A stretch of 64,000 bases of DNA from Rubrobacter xylanophilus DSM 9941 (lineage in GTDB: Bacteria > Actinomycetota > Rubrobacteria > Rubrobacterales > Rubrobacteraceae): positions 930,001 through 994,000 of the forward strand of contig NC_008148.1 of the NCBI RefSeq assembly GCF_000014185.1. Reading direction: 5' to 3'. Positions within the stretch are counted from its first letter, which is position 1, and each line of letters begins with the position of its first letter. Below, piece after piece: positions 37,268 through 45,265 of the stretch. The notes beneath the pieces are model-generated. The model had not been told where the DNA came from and made no database searches. It worked only from the letters and a program-made list of their open reading frames with translations. The translations under genes were made by a program, and so were the position numbers.

Positions 37268-37447
37268 CTAGAAGACCAAAATCTTGCTCTTCGTCTCCTC
37301 CGTCGGCGGCTCCTTGGCCGGGGGCTCCGCCAGCCGCGGCCCCCTGCCGCGCCCAAGCCCCTTGCCCAGCCCGTGGAACATCTGGGCCGTCGGGGCAAAG
37401 GCATCGTACCACCGCCGCCACTTCAGGCTCTTGACCTTGCTCAGCAT
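37268..37447 (-). CDS. Small basic protein, 59 residues
   Basis: An open frame too short for usual gene callers. It starts MLSKVKSLKWRRWYDAFAPT, continues with a Gly/Arg/Lys-rich middle (GLGKGLGRGRGPR), and ends in a Pro/Glu-rich tail SKILVF. GAGGAGG lies 12 bases before the ATG. A FadR-like operator and a TACACT -10 box are just upstream on the same strand. No family recognised and no membrane segment. Probably real, given the ribosome site and promoter; function unknown. Confidence 0.6.
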   Translation of the reverse strand: MLSKVKSLKWRRWYDAFAPTAQMFHGLGKGLGRGRGPRLAEPPAKEPPTEETKSKILVF

Positions 37448-37473
37448 CGCTCGCCGCTACCTCCTCTTCGCCA

Positions 37474-37503
37474 ACTGGTCTGACCTGTGTGTTCCGAAGT
37501 GTA
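37474..37503 (-). promoter_or_regulatory. -10 box and FadR-like operator ahead of the 59-residue gene (site D)
   Basis: Minus-strand TACACT (37503-37498) followed by GGTCAGACCAGT (37485-37474). On the plus strand AACTGGTCTGACCTGT (37473-37488) closely matches the E. coli FadR consensus. Spacing from -10 to operator (18) equals that at site B. Could also affect the divergent gene at 37628. Confidence 0.65.
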
Positions 37504-37627
37504 ACAAACTTTGATCAACCTGCGGTTAATTCTTTCACAAGCGGGCCTCTGCGGCCGCAAAAAGGGTGGGGGTGTAGAATGGGGTTCTGGAGGAGATGGT
37601 CTGCTGGCTGCACCGGAGGGGTCTGGC

Positions 37628-37930
37628 GTGAACCTCGGGGAGGCGCTCGAGGAGGTCTGGGAGGAGTACGGTGGGCGGGCGATGGTCATCAGCGCCCGCT
37701 ACGAGCGGCCTCTGGGGGAGGTGCTGGAGGAGGCCGGGGAGGACGGGCGGGAGGTATGGGTGGAGTGGGGGGAGGTGAGCTCCGGCGGGGTCTCCGTGCC
37801 GGCGACCCACATCCTGTTTCTGGACGAGGACGGGTACATGCGGCGCGACGGCTCGGGGCTTGCGGTGGTGTCCCTGGAGGACTACCGGCGCCTGCGGCCC
37901 TTCTCCCGGGAGGCGAGCCGGGACCAGTAG
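37628..37930 (+). CDS. Hypothetical protein
   Basis: A 100-residue acidic protein, no family recognised. It begins MNLGEALEEVWEEYGG and has a beta-rich centre (AMVISARYERPLGEVLEEAG, then VSVPATHILFLDEDGYMRRDG). GTG 37628 is chosen because GGAGGG lies 7 bases upstream; the frame is open back to 37511 but without conserved look. TAGAAT at 37575-37580 may be its -10. Its 3' end overlaps the convergent phosphatase gene by 49 bases. Confidence 0.65.
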   Translation: MNLGEALEEVWEEYGGRAMVISARYERPLGEVLEEAGEDGREVWVEWGEVSSGGVSVPATHILFLDEDGYMRRDGSGLAVVSLEDYRRLRPFSREASRDQ

Positions 37931-38586
37931 CCGGGCGGCAGCGCCTTCAGGGGGCTGGGCGGGCTCTCTCGGGCGCGCGGGTCGAAGACGGCCGCGCCGC
38001 CCTCGGGGAGGGAGGTGCCCGTGGCCTCGCGCAGGGCCGACTCGTGCCCCACGAGCACCGCGTTCTTGCCGGGCGGGGGCGGGGTGGAGAGGAGGCGGGG
38101 GAGCCCGCCTGGGGGGAGGTTGGGCCTTCGCCGGGGGCCTGGGGGGTCGTGGTCCGGCGGGAGGAGGGCCCTCGCGGTCTTTGCGCGCCCGAAGGCCAGC
38201 AGCGCGGTCTGGCGGGCGCGGCAGTAGGGGCTCGCGAGGACCGGCCCGGCGGGGATGTCCAGGCGGCGGAAGGCCTCGCCGATCTCTCGCGCCTGGCGGC
38301 GGCCCTCCGGGGTGAGGTTGCGCTGGGTGCTGCAGTCGCGGAGGTCGGGCTCCTCGGCGTCGGGGGTGGAGAGGTCGGTTGCGGCGTGGCGGAAGAAGAT
38401 CACGTACCCTCCCTCCCGGAGCTCGGCGAGGAGACGAGCGTCGGGGAGGGTGCGCTCCCGGGGCGGGGCCTGTGAGCCGCTCCCCCGCTCCGCGCAGCCG
38501 GGGATGAGAAAGAGAGCGAGCAGGGCGGCGAGCAGGGCCGCCGCCCGGAGCGCGCTTCGCTCGGCTCTCTTGTTCCGGACGCCCAT
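37882..38586 (-). CDS. Histidine phosphatase family lipoprotein
   Basis: A 234-residue exported protein. The N-terminal signal ends with lipobox FLIPGC (Cys about residue 31), anchoring it outside the membrane. The phosphohistidine site is FFRHAATD, Arg in SPYCRARQTALLAFG, and the second His in LVGHESALRE. Sequence after ARALLPP is Pro/Arg-rich and unusual for the fold. Substrate unknown; likely a secreted phosphomonoesterase. Convergent overlap with the preceding hypothetical gene. Confidence 0.82.
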   Translation of the reverse strand: MGVRNKRAERSALRAAALLAALLALFLIPGCAERGSGSQAPPRERTLPDARLLAELREGGYVIFFRHAATDLSTPDAEEPDLRDCSTQRNLTPEGRRQAREIGEAFRRLDIPAGPVLASPYCRARQTALLAFGRAKTARALLPPDHDPPGPRRRPNLPPGGLPRLLSTPPPPGKNAVLVGHESALREATGTSLPEGGAAVFDPRARESPPSPLKALPPGYWSRLASREKGRRRR

Positions 38587-38651
38587 ACCCTGCCCATCTT
38601 ACCCCCGTCCGGGGGCGGCTCGCGGGGCACTTTGTGGTAATTTCTCCGGCT

Positions 38652-40259
38652 ATGGAGAAGCGCGCGGGCGGAGGACCGAGAGGGTGGGCCGGCGGGCTTG
38701 CGGCGGCGCTCTGCGGGGGATTTGCGCTCCTGCTCTACCTCAGGACCCTCGCGCCGACCGTCCTGTACTACGACCTGCCGCACCTGCGCGACTCGGCGAC
38801 CCTGCAGGCCAAGGCGGCCGTGCTCGGCATCCCGGACTACACCGGCTACCCCACCTACGTCATGCTCGCCCACCTCTTCACCTACCTCCCCTTCGGGGAC
38901 GTGGCCTACCGGGTCAACCTGGCGAGCGCCGTCTTCGGGGCCGCGGCGGTGGGGCTTTTGTGCCTGGCCGGGACGAAGCTCTGCGGGCGGGCCGCGGCCG
39001 GGGCGGCCGGCGCGCTCGCCTTCGGCGTGACGCCGGTCTTCTGGAGCCAGGCGGTCGTCGCCGAGGTGTACACCCTCAACGCCCTGTTCGTCGCGCTCGT
39101 CCTCTGCGTGCTTCTGGCGTGGCGCGAGCGGCGGCGGGACGGCTACCTGCTCGCCGCGGCCTTTCTCATGGGGCTCTCGCTCACCCACCACCTCACGAGC
39201 GGGCTCCTCCTCCCGGCCGCGGCGCTCTTCGTGCTGCTCGTGGAGGGGAGGAAGCTGCTGGAGTGGCGGCTGCTCGCAAAGGGGGCGGGGCTCTTTGTCC
39301 TGGGGCTCACCCCCTACCTCTACCTCCCCATCCGGGCCTCCATGCGCTACCTGCCCGAGGGCTATCTCTGGGGGCAGCCCCTCATCCAGGAGCATCCCCC
39401 CAACACCCTCTACGGCTTCTACAACCTGGTCTCCGGGGGGCAGTGGAAGGAGCGGATGTGGGCCTTCGGGCCGGCCGAGCTGCCCGGGAGGGTGCAGATG
39501 TACCTGGAGCACATGATGGGCTACGGGGGGCAGTTCGGCGTCTGGCTGGTGGCGGTCGCCGCGGGCGGCTTTCTCTACCTCGTCTACCGCGACCTCGCCG
39601 CCGCGGCGACGCTCGGCTTTCTGTATGCGGGCTGGCTGTTGCACGCCCTGGAGTACAACATCGAGGACATCGAGTACTACTTCATCCCCACCTACCTGGT
39701 GCTCGCCCTGTGCATGGCCGCGGGTTTCGGCGGGCTGCTCGACGCCGCCCGGGGGCTTGGCGCGCGCCTGCCCGCCGTTTTTGCGGGGGCGGCGACGGCG
39801 CTTCTCGCCGCGCTCTGCATCCTCCTTCCGCTCGCGAGGCTCGAGGCGACCTACGGCAGGGTGGACATGAGCGGCGACTACCGGGGGCGCGAGATCATAG
39901 AGTCCGTCGCCCGCAACGTGGAGCGGGGCGCGACGGTGCTCCACCACCGGAGCCCGCTGGACTACATGGTGCTCGTCGAGCGCCGCAGGACCGACCTCCG
40001 CCTGCTCCCCTACCTGGAGCTCCCCGGCCCCCCCGGCTACGTGCGGGCGGTCCGGGCCCTGCAGCGGGGGCCGGTCTACATCCTCTTCCCCGGGAGGGAG
40101 ACCACCCCCTACTACCTGGGGGTGCGGGGCTCCGAGCGGCTCTACGGGAGCCGCGGCTACGACCTGGTCCCGGTGGACCGGGAGGTGCTGCTCTACCGGG
40201 TCGTCCCGCGCCCCGGCGCCCTCCCGCCGGGGGAGCTGAGGCCGGAGAAGCGAGCGTGA
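38652..40259 (+). CDS. DUF2723 family multi-pass membrane protein (glycosyltransferase-like)
   Basis: A 535-residue protein with about 11 membrane helices and a soluble C-terminal part. Signature LYLRTLAPTVLYYDLPHLRDSATLQAKAAVLGIPDYTGYPTYVMLAHLF matches DUF2723, related to GT-C O-mannosyltransferases; acidic residues in the first extracytoplasmic loop may be catalytic. ATG 38652 lies 8 bases after a TAATTT -10 box, suggesting a leaderless mRNA. A paralogue is at 42572-44176, and the two share a nearly identical DNA tract. Donor and acceptor unknown. Confidence 0.82.
   Translation: MEKRAGGGPRGWAGGLAAALCGGFALLLYLRTLAPTVLYYDLPHLRDSATLQAKAAVLGIPDYTGYPTYVMLAHLFTYLPFGDVAYRVNLASAVFGAAAVGLLCLAGTKLCGRAAAGAAGALAFGVTPVFWSQAVVAEVYTLNALFVALVLCVLLAWRERRRDGYLLAAAFLMGLSLTHHLTSGLLLPAAALFVLLVEGRKLLEWRLLAKGAGLFVLGLTPYLYLPIRASMRYLPEGYLWGQPLIQEHPPNTLYGFYNLVSGGQWKERMWAFGPAELPGRVQMYLEHMMGYGGQFGVWLVAVAAGGFLYLVYRDLAAAATLGFLYAGWLLHALEYNIEDIEYYFIPTYLVLALCMAAGFGGLLDAARGLGARLPAVFAGAATALLAALCILLPLARLEATYGRVDMSGDYRGREIIESVARNVERGATVLHHRSPLDYMVLVERRRTDLRLLPYLELPGPPGYVRAVRALQRGPVYILFPGRETTPYYLGVRGSERLYGSRGYDLVPVDREVLLYRVVPRPGALPPGELRPEKRA
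39241..39344 (+). repeat. Conversion-like tract shared by the two DUF2723 genes, copy 1
   Basis: 104 bases matching 43161-43264 with two mismatches (39246 and 39298). A second identical 43-base block, 39120-39162 against 43040-43082, lies at the same offset. The genes are clearly more diverged outside these blocks. Confidence 0.85.
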
Positions 40260-40276
40260 GAGGGGTGAGGAGAACG

Positions 40277-41386
40277 ATGCTTGAGGCGCGCGCGGACGTG
40301 GTGGGGAGCCTCCTCAGGCCCCCGGAGCTCTTGCGGGCCCGCGAGCGGTACGCGCGGGGCGAGCTCTCCCCGGCGGACTTCAAGCGGGCCGAGGACGCGG
40401 CGGTCGACCGCGCCATCCGGCTGCAGGAGGAGGCCGGGCTGCCGGTGGTCACCGACGGCGAGATGCGCCGGACCTCCTTCCAGAGCCAGCTCGTCGAGGC
40501 CGTGGAGGGCTTCGGGGAGGTGCCCCTCGAGGCGTACCTGTGGGGCGAGTGGCGCGGGGACGGGCGGGTGGGGGACAGGAGCGTGGAGAGGCCCCGCGGC
40601 CTCGGGGTAGCGGCGAGGCTCCGCAGCAGGCGCCACCTCTCGGTGGAGGAGTTCGTCTACGCCCGGGCCCGGACGGACCGGACGGTGAAGGTCACCCTCC
40701 CCAGTCCCTCGCTCTACGCCAACTTGTGGTCGCCGGAGGTCTCCCGGGAGGCGTACCCCACGCTCGACGGCTTTCTGGAGGACGTCGCGGAGGTTCTGCG
40801 CCGGGAGGTCGAGGAGCTGGTCCGGCTCGGGGCGACCTACATACAGCTCGACGCGCCCCACTACCCGCTGCTGCTCGACCCCCGGACCCGCCGCTTCTAC
40901 GAGGCGCGGGGCTGGGGGATGGACCGCTGGCTCTCCCGGGGGATCGAGCTGGACAACCACGTGATCGGGGACCACCCCGGCGTGACCTTCGCCTTCCACC
41001 TGTGCCGGGGCAACCAGGGGAGCCGCTGGCTGGTCTCCGGCTCCTACGAGCCTCTGGCGCGCCGGATCTTCCGCGGCGTCCGGGCGCAGCGCCTGATGCT
41101 GGAGTACGACGACGAGCGCAGCGGGGGCTTCGAGCCGCTCTCCCACCTGCCGGAGGACAAGGTCGCCGTGCTCGGCCTCGTCACCACCAAGTCCCCGCGG
41201 CGCGAGACGCCGGAGGAGCTGGAGGGGCGGCTGCGGGAGGCCGCGCGCTTCGTGCCGCTGGAGCGCCTGGCGGTGAGCCCCCAGTGCGGCTTCGCCACCT
41301 CCGTGATCGGGAACGCCCTCACCCCCGAAGACCAGGCGTACAAGCTCCGGGTGGTCGCCGAGACGGCCCGCCGCGTCTGGGGCTAG
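40277..41386 (+). CDS. MetE-like (cobalamin-independent methionine synthase C-domain) protein
   Basis: A 369-residue single-barrel protein related to the catalytic half of MetE. Zn-site residues are present: His and Cys in FAFHLCRGNQGS, Glu in MLEYDDERSG, Cys in VSPQCGFAT. It lacks the N-terminal MetE barrel, as in archaeal-type and methylcobamide-linked members. It may methylate homocysteine or another thiol from an alternative donor. ATG start behind GAGGAG; a GTG overlapping the previous stop is also in frame. Coupled to the DUF2723 gene by position. Confidence 0.83.
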   Translation: MLEARADVVGSLLRPPELLRARERYARGELSPADFKRAEDAAVDRAIRLQEEAGLPVVTDGEMRRTSFQSQLVEAVEGFGEVPLEAYLWGEWRGDGRVGDRSVERPRGLGVAARLRSRRHLSVEEFVYARARTDRTVKVTLPSPSLYANLWSPEVSREAYPTLDGFLEDVAEVLRREVEELVRLGATYIQLDAPHYPLLLDPRTRRFYEARGWGMDRWLSRGIELDNHVIGDHPGVTFAFHLCRGNQGSRWLVSGSYEPLARRIFRGVRAQRLMLEYDDERSGGFEPLSHLPEDKVAVLGLVTTKSPRRETPEELEGRLREAARFVPLERLAVSPQCGFATSVIGNALTPEDQAYKLRVVAETARRVWG

Positions 41387-42444
41387 CGGCGCAGCCGGAG
41401 CAGCCCGCCGGCCGCGAGGAGGGCCCCCGCGGCGAGCGCCCCGAGCCCCGGCCCCCCGGTGTCGGGGAGAACGGCGATCCCGAGCGCCGAGTCGCCGCCG
41501 GAGGAACCCGCGGCGCGCTCCTCCGGGCCGGGGGCCGCATCCCCCTCAGCGGTCGCGCCCCCGGAGGGGCCGGCCTCCTCACGCGCGGGCCGCCGTTCGG
41601 GGGCTTCCGCCGCCGGGTCCGGCGGCGGGGCGGCGCTCTGCTCGCGGGAGGGGTCTACGTACTGGGCCCGGGCCTCCCGGGGCTCCTCCTGCCGCTCCCG
41701 GCGGGCGGGAGGAGCCTCCCCGGAGCGGTCCGCGTACTGCCCGGCGGCCGCCGAGGCGGGGGTGCGGGCCGGGGCGGGAGGCGCGCTCTTCTTCTCCCCC
41801 CGGGACTCCCGAGCGACCGGCTCCCCGGCAGGCGCGGCCTTCTCGGGGCCCGTCGTGGGGGCGGGGGAGCGCTCCTGCTGCGTTGCGCCCCCGGCGGCGC
41901 CGCCCGGCGTCTGCTGCGCCGCGCCCGCGGGCGCCGCCGAGGGGTCCACGTAGCCGCCGAAGACCGTCGTCCAGTAGGGGGTTCCCGCCACCCACACCAG
42001 GCCGACGCCCACCACCCGGTAGTCGCCCAGCATGTTCGCGTTGTGCTCCGGGGAGGTGCGCCAGGCCTCGAAGACCGCCTGCGCGGTCGTCTGCCCGTAG
42101 GCCAGGTTCTCCGCGGTGGCGGTGTCGTAGTCGTAGCCTTCCTGCGCGGCGCGCACCGTGTGGTCCGCCCCCACCGGGTAGTAGGAGCTGGCCTGCGTGA
42201 TGTGCGAGAAGAAGCCGTAGCGGCCCATGTCCTCCGAGTGGCGCTCGGCGGCGCGCGAGAGCGCGTCCGAGATCAGGAGCGGCTCCAGGCCGTTCTGCTG
42301 GCGGTACTCGTTGATCAGGCGCACGACCTCCAGCTCCTCCGCCTCGTAGGTCTGGGCCGCCGCGGGGGCGGAGAGCCCCAGCGCCGCGAAGAACGAGACC
42401 ACGAGACAGGCCGCGACGACCGGCCACCGTGCTGGCTGCAGCAT
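41383..42444 (-). CDS. CAP/SCP-domain surface protein with LPDTG sortase signal
   Basis: A 353-residue exported protein. Signal peptide (about 1-30, ending APAAAQ), then a CAP domain: EVVRLINEYRQQNGLEPLLISDALSRAAERHSEDMGRYGFFSH, ENLAYGQ, AWRTSPEHNANMLG, and VGVGLVWV. A long Pro/Ala/Glu-rich spacer follows, ending in LPDTG, a hydrophobic helix, and RLRR. So it should be linked to peptidoglycan by a sortase. The ATG at 42444 follows GGAGGGGGG. Role of bacterial CAP domains is unclear; they may bind lipids or cleave peptides. Confidence 0.88.
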   Translation of the reverse strand: MLQPARWPVVAACLVVSFFAALGLSAPAAAQTYEAEELEVVRLINEYRQQNGLEPLLISDALSRAAERHSEDMGRYGFFSHITQASSYYPVGADHTVRAAQEGYDYDTATAENLAYGQTTAQAVFEAWRTSPEHNANMLGDYRVVGVGLVWVAGTPYWTTVFGGYVDPSAAPAGAAQQTPGGAAGGATQQERSPAPTTGPEKAAPAGEPVARESRGEKKSAPPAPARTPASAAAGQYADRSGEAPPARRERQEEPREARAQYVDPSREQSAAPPPDPAAEAPERRPAREEAGPSGGATAEGDAAPGPEERAAGSSGGDSALGIAVLPDTGGPGLGALAAGALLAAGGLLRLRR

Positions 42445-42571
42445 ATGCGTTCCCCCCTCCGGTTGTCCGTCCGGGATCTTGCGGTCCCTCGCGCAACCCG
42501 GCAGTTTAGCGGGCTGCCGGGAGGTGTCAAGCCCGCCCCTGCGGCGGGCTCCTGTGGTACCTTGTACGCCT

Positions 42572-44176
42572 GTGAAACAGGTGCCCAAACCGAAGAGCGG
42601 GAACCGCCTCGCCATCGTGGCCGGGGCAGGGGTGACGCTCTTCTGCTATGCCATGTACATAGCCACCCTGGCCCCGACCGTCGTCTACTACGACTGGCCG
42701 ATCCTGCTCGACTCGGCGATGCTGCAGGTGCACGCGATCGTCCTCGGCATCCCGGGCGGCACCGGGAGCCCGAGCTGGGTGCTGCTCACGCACCTGTTCA
42801 CCTACCTGCCCGTCGGCGACCCGGCCTACCGGACCAACCTGGCCTCCGCCACCTACGCGGCGGGCGCGGTCGCCCTCGTCTACGCGGCCGCCTACCTGCT
42901 CACCCGGCGGATGCTGGCCTCGGCGGTGGCGGCGCTCGCCTTCGGGCTCGGGACCACGCTGTGGAGCATGGCGGTGATCGCCGAGATCTACCCGCTAAAC
43001 GCCCTCCTGATCATGGCGCCCGTCGTCTGCCTGCTGCTGTGGCGCGAGCGGCGGCGGGACGGCTACCTGCTCGCCGCGGCCTTCCTGATGGGCTTCGCCA
43101 TGACCAACCACATGACGAGCGGGCTGGTCCTGCCGGGGGCGGCCCTGTTCGTGGCGGCGGTGGAGAGGAGGAAGCTGCTGGAGTGGCGGCTGCTCGCAAA
43201 GGGGGCGGGGCTCTTTGCCCTGGGGCTCACCCCCTACCTCTACCTCCCCATCCGGGCCTCCATGGACCCTCCGCTCGACGAGTGGGAGCCCACCAGCCTG
43301 GGGCGCTTCTGGTACCTGGTCGGCGGGGGGGACCACCAGAAGCTGCTCTGGGAGTTCGGCCCTGCCGAGCTGCCCGGGCGCTTTATGCTCTACCTCGGCT
43401 ACCTCTTCCAGAACTTCCACTGGGGACTCGTGATGGTGGCGATGGTGGGGATGGCGGTGCTCGTGGCCCGGGACCGGGCCGCGGCGCTGCTCGTGGGCTT
43501 TCTGTTCTCCGGCTGGCTCTTCCACGCCCTCGAGTACGGCATCCGGGACGTCAACCTGTACTTCATCACCACCTACCTGATGGTGGCGCTCGCGCTCGCG
43601 GTGGGGGTCGCGGGGCTGACGGAGGCGGTGGAGGACTTTCTCTCCCGCTACTCCTACGCCGCCCGGACGGCGGTGATGGTCTCGGCGGCCATGGCGGCGG
43701 TGCTCTACCCGCTCATCTACCTCCCGGCGGCCTACGCCCGGAACGACATGAGCGACGACTACGAGGGGCGCAGGATCATCGAGACCGTCGCCGAGAAGGC
43801 GAAGCCCGGCGCCACCGTCCTGCACCACCGCAGCAGCCTCTGGTACATGGTGCTGGTGGAGAAGCGGCGCCAAGACATAACGCTCGTGGACCCGTGGCCC
43901 CCGGGCCGCCAGCGCTACACGGACATCGTGTGGCCCGACGACATAAACTTCGTGACCGCCAACCTCCGCTACGGCACGAACGACTACACCGGGGTGACCA
44001 CGGCCCGGGAGGCCGCCCGCACCGGGCCGGTGTACATACTGGACCAGGACAGCGCGGCCCCGCAGAACTTCTGGAACGCGGACTTCAACATCGTGCGGGT
44101 GGAGCGGGGCGTCCTCTACGAGCTGGTCCCCCCCGGCGGCAAGACCTACACCCCGCCGCGGGAGCAGAAGAGCTAG
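42572..44176 (+). CDS. DUF2723 family multi-pass membrane protein, paralogue
   Basis: A 534-residue paralogue of the 38652 gene with the same layout: FCYAMYIATLAPTVVYYDWPILLDSAMLQVHAIVLGIPGGTGSPSWV, the helices, then a soluble C-terminus (VLHHRSSLWYMVLVEKRRQDI). The start is GTG 42572; a TACCTT box 8 bases upstream and no Shine-Dalgarno suggest leaderless translation, as for the paralogue. Probable GT-C type sugar transferase acting on surface polymers or proteins. Convergent 4-base overlap with the next gene. Confidence 0.82.
   Translation: MKQVPKPKSGNRLAIVAGAGVTLFCYAMYIATLAPTVVYYDWPILLDSAMLQVHAIVLGIPGGTGSPSWVLLTHLFTYLPVGDPAYRTNLASATYAAGAVALVYAAAYLLTRRMLASAVAALAFGLGTTLWSMAVIAEIYPLNALLIMAPVVCLLLWRERRRDGYLLAAAFLMGFAMTNHMTSGLVLPGAALFVAAVERRKLLEWRLLAKGAGLFALGLTPYLYLPIRASMDPPLDEWEPTSLGRFWYLVGGGDHQKLLWEFGPAELPGRFMLYLGYLFQNFHWGLVMVAMVGMAVLVARDRAAALLVGFLFSGWLFHALEYGIRDVNLYFITTYLMVALALAVGVAGLTEAVEDFLSRYSYAARTAVMVSAAMAAVLYPLIYLPAAYARNDMSDDYEGRRIIETVAEKAKPGATVLHHRSSLWYMVLVEKRRQDITLVDPWPPGRQRYTDIVWPDDINFVTANLRYGTNDYTGVTTAREAARTGPVYILDQDSAAPQNFWNADFNIVRVERGVLYELVPPGGKTYTPPREQKS
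43161..43264 (+). repeat. Conversion-like tract shared by the two DUF2723 genes, copy 2
   Basis: Matches 39241-39344 over 104 bases with two mismatches at offset 3920. The adjacent block 43040-43082 is identical to 39120-39162. Confidence 0.85.
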
Positions 44177-45156
44177 GAGCCCACCCGGGCGACCACCTTG
44201 CCGACGGTCCTGCCCGCCCCCAGCCGGGCGAGCGCCGCCGGGAGCTCCTCGAAGGGCACCGCCTCCCCGATCAGGGGGTCTATCTCGCCGGAGGCGTAGA
44301 GCCCGAGCAGCTCCTCGTGCACCTCCCGGACCAGCTCCGGCATCACGCTCTGGTAGAGGCCCCAGTGCACCCCCACGACCGAGTAGTTCTTGAGCAGGAC
44401 GTGGTTGGTGGGGGCCTCGGCGATCCTCCCCCCGGCGAACCCTATGACCAGCAGGCGGCCCTCGAAGGCCACGCACCGGCGGGAGGCGTCGAAGACGTCG
44501 CCGCCGACCGGGTCGAAGACCACGTCGGCCCCCCGGCCACCGGTCGCCTCCTTTACGGCCCCGATCACGTCCTGCCGCCGGTAGTCCAGGGCGAGCTCGG
44601 CCCCCAGGCCGCGGCAGATCCGGAGCTTCTCCTCGCTCCCCGCGGTGGCGATGACCCGGGCGCCCGCGGCCCGAGCGAGCTGGATCGCGGCGGAGCCCAC
44701 CCCGCCGGCCCCGGCGTGCACCAGCACCGTCTCGCCGGCCTCGAGCCCCGCCCGGCGGTGCAGCGCGAAGTGGGCGGTCTGGTAGACGATGGGGAGCGCC
44801 GCGGCCTTCTCCGGCGGCATCTCCTCGGGCACCGGGAAGAGCCCGGTAGCGGGCACCGCGACCCTCTCGGCGAAGGCGCCCCGGGGCCGGGTGAGGGCCA
44901 CCACCCGCCCGCCGGGCTCGAGGCCGGTCTGCGGGCCGGCCTCGAGCACCCTCCCGGCCGCCTCCGCGCCGGGGATAAAGGGGGGCTCGGGGCGCTCCTG
45001 GTAGCCGCCCCGGCACAGCAGCACGTCGAGGAAGTTCAGCGAGGCCGCCTCCACCTCGATGAGCGCCTCCCCGGGGCCGCAGGAGGGCTCCTCCACCTCC
45101 TCCAGCCGCAGCACCCGCTCCGGCTCGCCGTTCTCGTGCACGCGCCACGCTCTCAT
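44173..45156 (-). CDS. Zinc-independent MDR oxidoreductase (NADPH:quinone reductase type)
   Basis: A 327-residue medium-chain dehydrogenase/reductase of the QOR group. N-terminal GroES-like domain with PGEALIEVEAASLNFLDVLLCRGGY and PGAEAAGRV; Rossmann motif VLVHAGAGGVGSAAIQLARAAGARVIATAGSEEK. No catalytic zinc cysteines are seen. The ATG is at 45156; longer upstream frame is not conserved. Reduces quinones or enones with NADPH; physiological substrate unknown. Confidence 0.88.
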   Translation of the reverse strand: MRAWRVHENGEPERVLRLEEVEEPSCGPGEALIEVEAASLNFLDVLLCRGGYQERPEPPFIPGAEAAGRVLEAGPQTGLEPGGRVVALTRPRGAFAERVAVPATGLFPVPEEMPPEKAAALPIVYQTAHFALHRRAGLEAGETVLVHAGAGGVGSAAIQLARAAGARVIATAGSEEKLRICRGLGAELALDYRRQDVIGAVKEATGGRGADVVFDPVGGDVFDASRRCVAFEGRLLVIGFAGGRIAEAPTNHVLLKNYSVVGVHWGLYQSVMPELVREVHEELLGLYASGEIDPLIGEAVPFEELPAALARLGAGRTVGKVVARVGS

Positions 45157-45265
45157 GCTCTCCTCCCTCTCGCGACGGTCAGGGGAGGTTAGCATACGCG
45201 CTTCGGGCCGCGGGATGCTAAGCTGCCTGTTGCTCCAGAGGCCAGAAGAGAGGTGGTTGCTCCAG

